Shown here: piece by piece, positions 1 through 9,487 of the stretch
Layout: every line of letters begins with the position of its first letter
How positions within the stretch are numbered: the first letter of the stretch is position 1
Assembly: GCA_019828595.1 (NCBI GenBank)
Contig: JAHQRK010000011.1
Location: 1,178,001 to 1,242,000, forward strand
Source: Aphanomyces cochlioides
Taxonomy: Eukaryota; Oomycota; Saprolegniomycetes; Saprolegniales; Verrucalvaceae
Length of the DNA: 64,000 bases
Reading direction: 5' to 3'
The notes under the pieces: model-generated
The model's database searches: none
What the model saw: the letters and a program-made list of their open reading frames with translations, nothing else
What the model was told of the DNA's origin: nothing
Translations under genes and position numbers: made by a program

Positions 1-1192
1 TCATCCATGGAATCGACCGAATGCGCATCGGTGCTGCGTTCGCGACCGGCATTTCCGCAGCCATGGCGTCCATCGGGCGGAATTTTTTCTGGAACTCGGG
101 GAGAAGCAAGCGCAGATCCTTGACTACTATCTGGGACGATGGTTCATGCGTGTGAATGTGTGGAAAGAGCGTGATCGTCATGGGCGTCAACTTGGCTTCA
201 ATGTCTACACAAGATCGTCAACTGTTTGCCCATGACGTCAGGACGGACTGGATTTGACTCCTCCAGTCATAAATTCGACAGTTGGGTCGTCCGGTGGAGC
301 GGAGTCGTCGTCGGACGCTTGAGCCATCGGATGCAGGACGATCGTTTTGGATTTCCTCGACTCCTTTGTCTCGACACGTTGCAGTCGAGTAGTCCGTCGC
401 TCCGACAGACTGGCTTTGGCACTGGCACCAAAGTTGACAAAGAACGCATTGAGCTTGAAATGCATGGATTGGAAGAAAGAGACGTAGTCATGCAGTTTGT
501 CGGATTGAACAGACTACGACAGCGACAGATGAGCAACGAACGAACTAGAACGACGAGGAGACCAAGTAACCGAGGTCAAAGACGAGGCGATGGACGTCGG
601 CTTGGTTCAACGGCGGATCGGCGTCGGGATCCCATTTCTCCCATTTGCACCACCGCCCTCGCATGAGCATCTTGACGGCGTTTTGCGTCAAGTTGGCCGT
701 CCGACCTTCCATTAAGATCGTGCCAAGTCCCAAGTACAAATGCGAGAGCTACAAGGACAAGCGAGCAGTCAAGAGCATGTTGTCCATGCGCGTCGTGGCG
801 TACCATGGACGGCGTGACGTGTGATTCGCCCTGGGATACAAGTGGCCACCTACCGCGACGCCACTGCAGTCGAGCTTTGACACGGGGAGACCTTACCACT
901 GCGCTAGACATAGCTCAATCGACGGAAGCTGGATGAGGAAGTTGATCTGGACAGTCGACATGGCCATGAATTCGAGCAGCAGCTTGATGTCGCTCGATTT
1001 GGCCATCGGGCTCTTGACGCACGGCGATGAAAAATGTTCGAGGTCGGCGACTTGGACGGCCATCGCTTCTTCTTCCTTCTTCCATGAGTCGAGGGACCGC
1101 AGCGCCGCGACAAAGTGGATCATCGACTTGCGAAGAGGACAGCCAGCAGTCACGACTGTCGTCGCGTGTCGCCGCAAGTTGGTCGTACTCAT
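1..1192 (-). CDS. Unrecognised protein, 5' part of a gene running off the left edge
   Basis: Five exons can be joined in phase: 1192-897, 849-804, 748-563, 513-249 and 204 to beyond position 1, with GT-AG introns of 44-55 nt. The start is the ATG at 1192, which lies 34 bp downstream of the stop of the next gene on the same strand. About 330 residues are visible. They mix hydrophobic, beta-rich stretches (for example around TVQINFLIQLPSIEL) with an acidic linker after LHPMAQASDDD. No zinc-binding, kinase, transmembrane or catalytic motif is visible. The style recalls N-terminal parts of very long proteins such as bridge-like lipid-transfer proteins, but that is only an impression. The exon structure is well supported by phase and amino-acid texture; the function is unknown. 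Confidence 0.6.
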
Positions 1193-1226
1193 GTCTAAAG
1201 ATAGTTTGACACATTATGATTAAACG

Positions 1227-1916
1227 CTATACCAAGCTGCCGCCTTTGGGGCTCACGCTTCGATGGAGAACGACGTCGATCTCGTCTTGGGACATGCCTG
1301 TTTGCAGCAATTCCTGTCGTGCTTTCGCCTGCGCGACTTTGAGTTGCAGCTCGGCTTCTTGCGCTTTCGCCAGTAAGATTCGTCGGTTGATCTGTGCTTC
1401 TTCTTCTTGCCGTGCCAACTTTTGATCGACACGGGCATTCTTTTGTTCCTCCAGAGCCATTCGGCGGCGTTCCATGTCCCATCGGTGCTCCATATCGCGA
1501 CGTCTCAACTCTCGTTCGTCTTTGTCGATCCACATCTTTGGTTTCTTGTCGCACTTGTCGCCTTTGTGCATTTTCGCCGGCCGCGTTGGCATGATCAAAT
1601 CCGGCACGTATTCCGTCACAAACTTGCATTTCGTCAAGTGTCGGCGCATGTCTGGAATGCGCGACACGATAGGGGTCGGTTCAGGCGCCTCTAGGTCGTT
1701 GCCAGGCACAAATCGCATCTGGAATGCATTGCGACACCCTTTGCATTCAACGTACCAATAATTGTGGTACTTGCCAGCGTCTTTGAGCTTTGTAAAATGC
1801 TGCCAAATGTCTTCGTTCTTCGGTGGACCACGGCTTCGCTTCGGAGCAATACCAGACTCCTTGTCGGCCTTGGGATCGTGAGCTTTAGCGCCGTCTGGCT
1901 TGACCACTTCCGCCAT
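1227..1916 (-). CDS. BED-type zinc finger protein with shared C-terminal coiled-coil module
   Basis: A single exon encodes 229 residues. Residues about 30-100 look like a BED zinc finger: aromatic residues (IWQHF, YWYVEC), a CKGC pair and a distal RRHLTKC, the usual C-x2-C then H-x(3-5)-C/H pattern. BED domains bind DNA and are typical of hAT transposases and proteins derived from them. No hAT catalytic or dimerisation domain follows. Instead residues about 140-217 form a charged helix with EHRW, MERRR, EAELQLKV and AKARQELL, then a short GMSQDEID end. The same tail closes the three genes to the right. A basic Lys/Arg linker lies between the two parts. A domesticated transcription factor is the likely role, by inference. 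The start codon is 43 bp from a TCCGGATAATCCGG element at 1959-1972. Confidence 0.8.
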   Translation of the reverse strand: MAEVVKPDGAKAHDPKADKESGIAPKRSRGPPKNEDIWQHFTKLKDAGKYHNYWYVECKGCRNAFQMRFVPGNDLEAPEPTPIVSRIPDMRRHLTKCKFVTEYVPDLIMPTRPAKMHKGDKCDKKPKMWIDKDERELRRRDMEHRWDMERRRMALEEQKNARVDQKLARQEEEAQINRRILLAKAQEAELQLKVAQAKARQELLQTGMSQDEIDVVLHRSVSPKGGSLV

Positions 1917-1958
1917 GACCGCCTTGATGGAGAATGTGCGCTGGATACGCGCAAGTCA

Positions 1959-1972
1959 TCCGGATAATCCGG
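1959..1972. promoter_or_regulatory. TCCGGATA promoter element, double
   Basis: TCCGGATAATCCGG lies 43 bp upstream of the start of the BED gene and about 105 bp upstream of the gene starting at 2077 on the other strand. It is one of seven loci with this motif just before a start codon. The regulatory role is inferred from recurrence only. Confidence 0.45.
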
Positions 1973-2076
1973 TTCTTGAGAGAAATTCTTCAATTTTGAA
2001 ATATTCAAAAAAAAATAAAAAAATTCCCCATTATTTTATTTTGAATTTATTTAATTTTGTTTATTTTTGAAAGTGG

Positions 2077-3479
2077 ATGAATTCCCATGGCGTCCTTCAC
2101 GACGATGGGCCTCTGCCAGGCCATGTAGGCGACGACAGAAATAACGCCAGACCGCCGCTACCATCAAGTATTTCCACTGAAAAAGACTACTTTGAAATGG
2201 CCAGGTCGTTTGGGCTTGTCAAGGAATGGGGCGGAGCGTACAATGCAGCTCAAACGTCGTTTGCGACGGACAACGAACTCTCGGATCGAATTGCAGGGTT
2301 TGCGAACATGGTTGGGTTCCACGTCAAGTCAAGCACCACAGGCGGGACCACGCGAGTGTACACGTGCAAGTCGTCACCCGAATGTCCCTTTTTGATCACT
2401 ACCAACATTAGCAATTCAACAGGCATCACGCGCATCTCACGCCGACTGCATTGCTTTCGACACAACCATCCTCTCGGGAATGCAGTCTCTTCATTTGCGT
2501 GGAGTGATTCTCGAGACACTTTGCCAAAACGAAAAGCGTTTGCTGCTTTCCATGAGGAACCATCCCAAGATGATGCACCTGCACCGGCGCCTCCGCAAGT
2601 GTGTACCGAAGTTGAGTATTTTGCCGTGGCTCGTGCAATTGGTCTTTGCAGACGGACTGGCCCGTCAACCGTGCGCCCCGTCAACAAAGTATTCGAGTCA
2701 AAGGAGGATTTACTCGAGCGAATTCACTTCCTCGCCTGTCGAGTTGGCTTTCAGATCAAGCATCGCGACGGCACGTTCCGTTATGTTTGCAAGTCTGTTG
2801 TCGACTGCCCATTTTCAATCTCCATCAATGTCCGTCCATCAGGCACGGCGAAGTTATCCGAGAAGCTGTGCTTTTTCCCCCACAACCATCCCTTTGGAGT
2901 CCTTGACCAGCCATCCACGGGCAAAAACACAACACTCAACTCCGCTATCGTAAGTTGGAATGCTGATACTCTCTCTGACTTGAGATGTAGATTGCGTACA
3001 GCATTGCCGCTTCTGGCATGGACTGGGCTAAAGCCACGCACATGGATTTCCGCAATCATTGCATTGCTACATTTGGCGTTCCCATCGGTCCAACGCGGTC
3101 AACTACAGTTCGTCGCGAGCTTGAGGAACCTGGTGTTGAGCGCCATATTGAGAGATACAAAAAGCTGGACGATGCAATGCGCACAGCCTTGGAACGCATC
3201 CGCTCGCATGCAGCCGCGAATCCACATCCTCCCGACGCCAAAGATGTCCACGCAATTCGGCGTGAAATGCACCATCGGTGGGAAATCGATCGTCGTCGTC
3301 TTGCCTTGGACGAGCAATGCCATGCTCGTGCTGAAAACGAGGCTCGCATTCAACACCGCGTGCTCCTTGCCAAGCTCCACGAAGCTGAAGTGAATTTCAA
3401 AGTCACGAAGGCGAAAGCCCGGCACGAATTGCTCGCCGTTGGCTTGTCTCCTGCTGACATCGATGCTGCATTAGCTTGA
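2077..3479 (+). CDS. Protein with two tandem FAR1/WRKY-GCM1-like zinc domains and the shared coiled-coil tail
   Basis: Exons 2077-2949 and 2991-3479 join across a 41-nt intron to give 453 residues. Two zinc domains of the WRKY-GCM1/FAR1 class are visible. The first (about residues 40-137) has C-x5-C in CKSSPEC and a distal FRHNHPLG. The second (about 180-283) has CKSVVDC and FPHNHPFG. Each is preceded by a similar YF-x-(M/V)AR stretch, so the domain was duplicated inside the gene. After the intron comes a helical region shared with the gene at 4616 (an FGV-x-(I/L)G block), then the C-terminal module with HHRW, DRRRL, EAEVNFKV, AKARHELL and GLSPADID. FAR1-like heads are typical of MULE transposases, but no DDE domain is present. 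DNA binding is likely; any regulatory role is inference. Confidence 0.8.
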
Positions 3480-3824
3480 TTCTATTTAACAGTCAAAGAA
3501 CCACGAAGTTTCATGTAGAGTCATCTCCTTTCATCGTTGCATTCATCTTGCAAAGACTTCACATCGTTGGTGTCAGGAAGTCCTGGCCAAAACGGTAAAA
3601 ATTTGTATGCCAATGTACATTCAGAGCTCTATCACAGTCGAGTAATCTCCACAGTCCATTCATTCATTCACTGTCTCGCTTGGCAATGCCCATGGCGTCA
3701 TGTTTGCGTTCACCGAGTCTCCAAATCACTGAAGAACATATCGCGGAAAATTATGTCGATCGGTGGATTCGAACCGAGGGCCAATTGCAAAATGACTGGT
3801 AGATTAATTTGGAACTGAAACTCA
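3480..3824. other. Intergenic region before U6
   Basis: No convincing gene. GGATTCGAACC at 3765-3775 is the reverse complement of a Pol III B-box consensus. The flanking bases do not fold as a tRNA T arm, so no tRNA is called. The segment probably holds the U6 promoter. Confidence 0.4.
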
Positions 3825-3847
3825 GGAACCCTTCGGGGTCATCCGTA

Positions 3848-3878
<31 letters not shown>

Positions 3879-3926
3879 GGCCCCTGCGCAAGGATGACAC
3901 GCATAAATCGAGAAGTATCGCACTTT
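3825..3926 (+). ncRNA. U6: U6 spliceosomal snRNA
   Basis: A 5' hairpin (ACCC-TTC-GGGGT) is followed by the highly conserved U6 core: AATTGGAACGATACAGAGAA (the ACAGAGA box that pairs with the 5' splice site), then GATTAGCATGG and the AGC/CATGGCCCCTGCGCAAGGATGACACGC region that forms the internal stem-loop, read here as separate blocks. The gene ends in a run of seven T at 3924-3930, a Pol III terminator. U6 forms the catalytic core of the spliceosome with U2, in keeping with the many short introns in this window. The exact 5' end is uncertain by a few bases. The sequence match is essentially unmistakable. Confidence 0.95.
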
Positions 3927-3930
3927 TTTT
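3924..3930 (+). terminator. Pol III T-run terminator of U6
   Basis: Seven consecutive T directly after the U6 3' end, the standard RNA polymerase III stop signal. Confidence 0.85.
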
Positions 3931-4580
3931 GCATCCCGCGCCGCTTGGACAGCTCCAGTCTCCTTTTCGCTCACGACTTGCGCCTCCCCGCTGTTTGTTC
4001 TGCAATGGAAGCTCTTCCTTCTTTGTGGTTGAGTTATCCGCTGCGTTGTTTTGTTCTTGTGAGGAAGACAATGAGTCTACTTTCGTGTGCTTTAGATGCT
4101 TTAGATAGCGGAATCACCAAAGTGAGATGGTTGGCAAGAGCGCTCGAGTTTGAACGAGAGGCTCCTGTGTTGGGCAGGACACAGGCGGCGTTCAGTTGAC
4201 AATGGGCTGTTTCCACGACGACTGGAGTTGGAGAACAAGTGTCTTGGGTCACTGAGGCAGCTACGGTATCCCCCTCGCAAGTCAAGACGGGTGAGAAGGA
4301 GTAGAACCTCCAGCATTATCTGCGTTGCGGTTTGTGCTTGTCTTTCGAGGTTACGCAGAGCTTACTATAGGTAAGAACGCAATGGAAAACTGGAGAAACA
4401 ATGCACACGAGTCCAACGTCGCGACCGCGTCGAATATGAAGCATTCTTATTATGCTGGCAGATGACTAGAGCAAGCTCTTCGACCGCTTGCTTTCCTAGC
4501 TCTTGAGATAGCGAGGTAAGTTGATGGTCATGACAATATGCGCTCGTCGGTGACTGCTGCTTCGTTGTGACAGAAAGAGT
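3931..4580. other. Intergenic region after U6
   Basis: No recognised gene. A 64-codon reading frame on the + strand (ATG at 4008, stop near 4199) is open but has no motif and no convincing splice continuation. It is left uncalled. Confidence 0.4.
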
Positions 4581-4590
4581 TCCGGATAAT
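4581..4590. promoter_or_regulatory. TCCGGATAAT promoter element
   Basis: TCCGGATAAT ends 25 bp before the ATG at 4616. It overlaps the in-frame upstream ATG at 4589, which argues for the start at 4616. Confidence 0.4.
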
Positions 4591-4615
4591 GTGCCATATT
4601 GCAAAACCAAGAAGT

Positions 4616-5540
4616 ATGCATCAAGGTGGCGGCGGAAGCGACTACGACTCTCTCTGGACCATGGCGGAATCGCTTGGCCTGATGGTACGTACGCCGTCGG
4701 GATTTGAACCGCCGTCGACAATGTTCGACAACAAGGGCGATTTCGCAGACAGTGTCATGCAGCTCGCAGTGAAACATCGCTTTCAACTGTGGCAGAAACA
4801 CACCAACATGCACTTGTGCTATCGATGCAAGTCGTATCCCGACTGCCCGTTCACCATCCGCGGATATGTTCAGAAGTCAGGACAGATCAAAGTCACAAGC
4901 TCCGATTTCCGTCACAATCATCCCTTGGGCGTCCAGGCGCTCCCTGCCAAGTCGCGGAATACCATGCTCTGTACAAAGACGGTATAGTGCTGTCTCTCTT
5001 ACCAAGGGATGCTAAGCATGCCGATAGCTTGCACAGAGCCTTCTTGTGGCTGACGTGGACTACGTGAACGCAACCGTTGCCCAGCTCCAAGCCCATTTCA
5101 AATCTGCCTTTGGCGTTGACCTTGGCTCCAGTCGCATCTACGGCATCAGGAAGCTGCTAGAGAGCGGAACGATGGGCAACGACGTCCACAAATTCCAAAA
5201 AATCGCCAAGGCGCTTTCTGTAAAGCCCAAAATGGACTCTGACAACGATGACGACGATGACAGCGACGAGTGGCGGCCGACGCCAACCGATGCTGAAGTC
5301 GAACTGGAAAGCCTGAGACGCCAAGACCAAGAGCACCAGTGGGAAATGGAGCGGCGGCGACTCGTCATGGAAGAGGCGACAAATGCCAGACTGGAAGAAG
5401 AAAGTCGGGCCAAGCGGCGACTCGCTGAGCTCGAAGCTGAGACTGCCGAGATGCACGTCAGAGTCACCACGGCCAAAGCCAGGCATGACTTGCTCCAGAC
5501 TGGCATGGCGCGCGAAGATGTCGAGCTATTGCTTACGTAA
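4616..5540 (+). CDS. FAR1/WRKY-GCM1-like zinc domain protein with the shared coiled-coil tail
   Basis: Exons 4616-4981 and 5028-5540 join over a 46-nt intron to give 292 residues. An in-frame ATG at 4589 would add nine residues but overlaps the promoter motif. Residues about 10-105 hold one zinc domain with CKSYPDC (C-x5-C) and a distal FRHNHPLG, closely matching the two copies in the gene at 2077. After the intron, a helical block contains FGVDLGSSR, like the matching block in that gene. The intron lies at the same place relative to both blocks, so the two genes are paralogues. An acidic Asp-rich linker (DNDDDDDSDE) separates it from the C-terminal module with EHQW, MERRRL and AKARHDLL, then GMAREDVE. 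Probably a DNA-binding regulator derived from a MULE head; no catalytic domain. Confidence 0.8.
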
Positions 5541-5702
5541 CGAGTGTTTTAAGTGTTTTCTCTGGGTATGTTCCATGGCGATGGCGGGAAGTAGCGGCAG
5601 GAAAGCGCCACTCAGCGCTGGAAAAGTGACATGACACTCAAATGAGTAGACAACATGGATTTTCTGCGCAATACTGCTAAATAACGAATAGAAGCACCGA
5701 CG

Positions 5703-6458
5703 TCACTGCAACAGCGCGTCGATTTCGCTCGGTGGAATACCAGCTCGCTCGAGCTCTTGCTTGGCTTTTGCACGTGCAACTTTGAGCTGCAGTTCGGCTT
5801 CTGTAGCTTTGGCGAGGAGGATGCGTTCGTTAAGCTGCGCTTCCCGTTCAATACGTTCGTTCGTTTGTTTCTCGATGGCTAGTCGTTCTCTTTCCATTTG
5901 CCATCGATGCTCTAAGTCTCGTTGCTGGAGAATACTTTGGTCGACTTCAACACCTCGTTGTACATCTTTTGGGACATCTTGAGACTTTGGCGCGCGTTTC
6001 TTGTATCCACGAATGAAAATCGCAACACTTGAGCTTTCTGAGAGCGGTGTCATACCTCGTTCAAGCGTTGCACCTGGTGTTTGCACCTCAAGCGACGGAT
6101 GCCGATGGATGAATCGACGATACCAGCCTTCGCCGAGCGTCGCGTTTGGTTTCAGCTGCTTGATCAAGATATTGGCACGCTCAATGATTTCTTTTCTCGT
6201 GACGGGTGTGCCTGAGTTTTGCATCTCGAGCATCCACGCCAGCAGCTCTTGCTCATAATTGAGCGCCAAACTTGGTTTTGATCCGCGCTTCTTCTTCTCA
6301 ATCACAATACCGCGCTTGCGCTCTCGGACTCGCTGCATCAACGTGCGGTATGGAATGCCTGTTTCTTTACTCACAGAGATACCACGCTCTTTGTTCTCGA
6401 CGATTCTGCTCACGGCATAGTGGAGCTCTGCTTCCGAGTACAAACCGCGTCGACGCAT
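5703..6458 (-). CDS. Psq/CENP-B helix-turn-helix protein with the shared coiled-coil tail
   Basis: A single exon gives 251 residues from the ATG at 6458. Upstream codons stay open for six more residues but contain no ATG. The N-terminus (about 5-45) is a Pipsqueak-type HTH (YSEAELHYAVSRI, then GIPYRTLMQRV). Residues about 65-120 fit a CENP-B/Tc5-type HTH (YEQELLAWMLEMQ, GWYRRFIHRHP). This pair is typical of pogo/Tigger transposases (Tc1/mariner superfamily) and of proteins domesticated from them, such as CENP-B. The DDE catalytic domain is absent. Residues about 174-251 are the shared module with EHRW, MERERL, EAELQLKV and AKAKQELE. The gene is divergent from the one at 6802 across a CCAAT-rich promoter. 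DNA binding is likely; the target is unknown. Confidence 0.8.
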   Translation of the reverse strand: MRRRGLYSEAELHYAVSRIVENKERGISVSKETGIPYRTLMQRVRERKRGIVIEKKKRGSKPSLALNYEQELLAWMLEMQNSGTPVTRKEIIERANILIKQLKPNATLGEGWYRRFIHRHPSLEVQTPGATLERGMTPLSESSSVAIFIRGYKKRAPKSQDVPKDVQRGVEVDQSILQQRDLEHRWQMERERLAIEKQTNERIEREAQLNERILLAKATEAELQLKVARAKAKQELERAGIPPSEIDALLQ

Positions 6459-6516
6459 GTCCTCGTCGTTGAACACTGCGTCAAATAAAAAATGAAATTA
6501 TGATATTTATTCTGAG

Positions 6517-6762
6517 CCAATCAAAATACTTCATTAAAATCTACATTATTTTGATTGGATTTAATGTTTATTTTCCACCAATAAGATTTTAATATTGTGG
6601 TGATTTGTGCAATCGAGGAGGTGGAGTTCTAGCCAATCATGAAGTTTGTTGAGTCAATTACATGAAACTTGATTGGCTAATACTAAAACTATTGGCCAAT
6701 CACTTTTTATTATTTCAAGTTTTCTGGATTTTAATTGGCTAATATAATATTTATTATCCAAT
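6517..6762. promoter_or_regulatory. Cluster of CCAAT boxes in a divergent promoter
   Basis: Nine CCAAT pentamers on either strand (at 6517, 6554, 6579, 6633, 6672, 6691, 6696, 6734 and 6758) lie in the AT-rich gap between the genes at 6458 (-) and 6802 (+). Many read (A/G)CCAATCA. CCAAT boxes bind NF-Y in eukaryotes in general; binding here is inferred. Confidence 0.55.
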
Positions 6763-6801
6763 CATATCGGAATAAGTTTTGGATCTGCTCAAAAGAGCAA
6801 G

Positions 6802-9419
6802 ATGAGCGTCGTGACGAGCATGTGGAGCTTGGCCCAAGCCACGCGCGCGGAAGAACGGACGCACAACCTGTTTACACCGCATGTGGAGAACGACATCAAG
6901 AATATTGTCAAGAAGAATATGGCACATCAGTCCCGCGATCTCTCTGGATGGGATTTCGACAAGAAAATTGCTGTCCTCACCGAACTTCAAGACATGATCG
7001 AAGCTCCAAGCTTTAGATTTGCAGATTGGGGCGAACAAGTGCCGGCGAAATTCAAGTCTGTCCCAGTACTGCCGCTTCTTCTTGGCCAGGAAGCCCTCTT
7101 GGATCTTTGGGACTACATCATGGAATTTTGTGATGTAGTGCCTGTTCGGACAGGCGCGCGCAGTTTATTTCTTCGTTTGGCAGGATGCATCTGCCGTCGA
7201 CTGGAATTTACCCACGACGCAGAGCTCAACGGCGTGCCGATTAAAATTGACGTGGCCAGTACGATCTATCTTGCTATTGAGTGCATGAAGCTTTTGTAGT
7301 CGAACAACGCTTCAACGGTCTACTCGAGTCCAGCATGCGCTACTGCGCGCTCAAGTTTTCAAAAAGCCGCATCTTGACACAAGACCATGCTTATTTTGCC
7401 TCACACATCTTCACAGCAGCGTTCTATCGCTATCCATCCGTTGCGGCGCCGCTCATTTTGGACGCCGTTCAAGACGTGACGACTCAAGTGCGCCACAAAT
7501 CCAAGCCAGGAATTGAAACCAAACGAACACACAACCATGAGCACGAGACCATGTGGCTCTTCGTTCCAGGTACACCTCGTTTAATGCTGAGCTCTCCTTG
7601 ACTTTATTTTGTCTAGATGCAGCATCAACATGCTCAGACGACGGCGGGACATCGTCCGATGAGAACCCAGCTTCCAACGACCTCGAGGGATCTTCATCCC
7701 CAAAGTCGCCAAAGTCTCCACAGTTGCCAAAGCAGCATGATAACTCACAGGAACCAAGTCAAACACCGCTCGCAGAGCGCCGCGCACAGGTTCTCGACAA
7801 ATTCCGCGCTTACAAAGCCTCTCGGCTCGTCGAAACCTCTGAAGTAATTCCAATCACGCCGCTCTTACCTGTACAGTCGTCGTCCGATGAGACGCTTGAG
7901 CTCGTCTTTCAAGCGGTTTGTTCTCCTTACCTTTCGCCATCTAATCCTTCCTCTCGTAGAGCCTTCAACTCTCTCAAGAAGACGATGAGGCAAAATTCAT
8001 CGCCGCATGTCCTCAATTGTACGATGAACCGCGCTACCTTCAAGCCACAGTCGTCGAGATATCGCTTGCGCCGTTCCTCGACCGACTACGGGCACCTTCC
8101 AGAGATGCCAACCTCGTTGCAATCTTCGTCTCGACGTTCCTTGAGGACTCGTCGTCGTGGGCGAAAGCTCTCAACCGCGGCACCATGCTGTGGCATTGCA
8201 TTCCTGGCTATTTCGTCTTGGTGCGCGCCTTTGCCGCGATCTTTGCCAAAGTGTGTATGCGCCGCAAGAAACGCGAGACACTCAACAAAGAAGCCGACAT
8301 CGTCGTCGATCCTTGGTTTCCCTACTGGGAATCGCACGAACTCGAACCGATTTACGATGGACTCACAGACGTCCTGAGCCACGGACCGCTCCTCAACGTC
8401 TTTGTCCAAGTACGCAACTTCTTGTGTCTCCCATGGCGCTGACTACTGCTTTCCATGTAGATGATCCTCGAGAGCACCAACATGTACGACCCGCAGAGCG
8501 TCGACTACTCGTTCAACATCCTCCAGAACGTCTTTGAATGCGCCGCGGAAGTCAACGGCCCGAATCATGCGCGGGAAAACGCCGTGCGCGGCCATTTACC
8601 GCTCAGCTTTGACGTTGCGTACTACCTCGAAGCGCTACGGAAAGCATTGACGTCGTCGCATTTCCAAATTATCCTCAAAGTGCTCGCGTTCCTCTACGCC
8701 ACAGCAGGTATATCCATCTACTCTCCATGGGGCCCGTCATAAAGCGACGGCGCGTTGTAGATCTGCTCGAATCGAAGCGGCGACAAAAACTGCTCTCGGG
8801 CGTCATCCTCCATGAATACTTCTTTGAACTCTTCCTCCACTGGAATGAAGAAGTCCGCCGCATGTTCTCCCATCTCCTCGTGTACAAACTTTTCTGCTCC
8901 TCGCGGCTCGACTTGCCGCTCGTCTCGGATCGCGTGCTCCTCGCCACGAGTCCATTCTTTCGACCGTACAATGCGGTGCAGCCCCATGTCTTGCAAGGAC
9001 TCGCGACGTATTTTGCTCCGCCAAAGAGACCATCAGCGCTGTCATCGCTGGACCATTCTACCGCGCTAGAGCGCCTCATCGTCTGGGACACCACGGCGGT
9101 CTTGAAGCAGTCGAACCAGAAGCAAAAGCAGGAGCGGCTCTTCCGCGACAGTCTCTCCGACGACGAACTTATGCTCGATCTCTCTATGACGAGCAAACTC
9201 GATGCGGTGCTCAAAATGATCGCCGACCAGATCAAATTGCACGACTGCACGACGTATTACCCGCGCCATCTTCAAGTCTATGCTCAGCGAGCCATCGCGC
9301 AGTACATTGGTCTCCTCTATGGGTACTACCAAGCGGCATTTGACCATCCATCGACGCCGCCACCCGCGCCCATCTTGGAGTTTAACGTCCAGAACTTCTT
9401 TGGAAATGCAGAGCAGTAG
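6802..9419 (+). CDS. Large conserved-looking protein of unknown function (possible DUF1765-like)
   Basis: Six exons (6802-7258, 7300-7569, 7617-7915, 7960-8409, 8461-8707, 8761-9419) join in phase to 793 residues. The introns are 41-53 nt. The N-terminal third is helical (TELQDMIEAPSF, LDLWDYIMEFCD). A Ser/Pro-rich linker follows in the third exon (SSPKSPKSPQLPKQ). The rest is helical again, with aromatic stretches such as MLWHCIPGYFVLVRAF, FPYWESHELEPIYDG and LHEYFFELFLHWNEEVRRMF. No clear membrane span or catalytic signature is seen. The layout loosely recalls fungal/oomycete DUF1765 proteins, but this is memory of style rather than a motif match. The gene model is strong; the function is unknown. 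Confidence 0.8.
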
Positions 9420-9487
9420 GAAAGACGCAACCGCGCTACACATAAACATACAAACATGGCGATTGCAGTCTCTCGAGGATGTCATCA

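Noticed and set aside
226..666. 146-codon + strand frame at the left edge
   Set aside because: Antisense to the phased minus-strand exons of the partial gene; composition is Arg/Gly/Thr-rich without structure.
3756..3780. Possible minus-strand tRNA at GGATTCGAACC
   Set aside because: The bases around the T-loop-like sequence do not form the five-pair T stem and no A box or anticodon arm is found at the right distance.
4008..4199. 64-codon + strand frame after U6
   Set aside because: No motif, no promoter element and no splice partner; may be chance.
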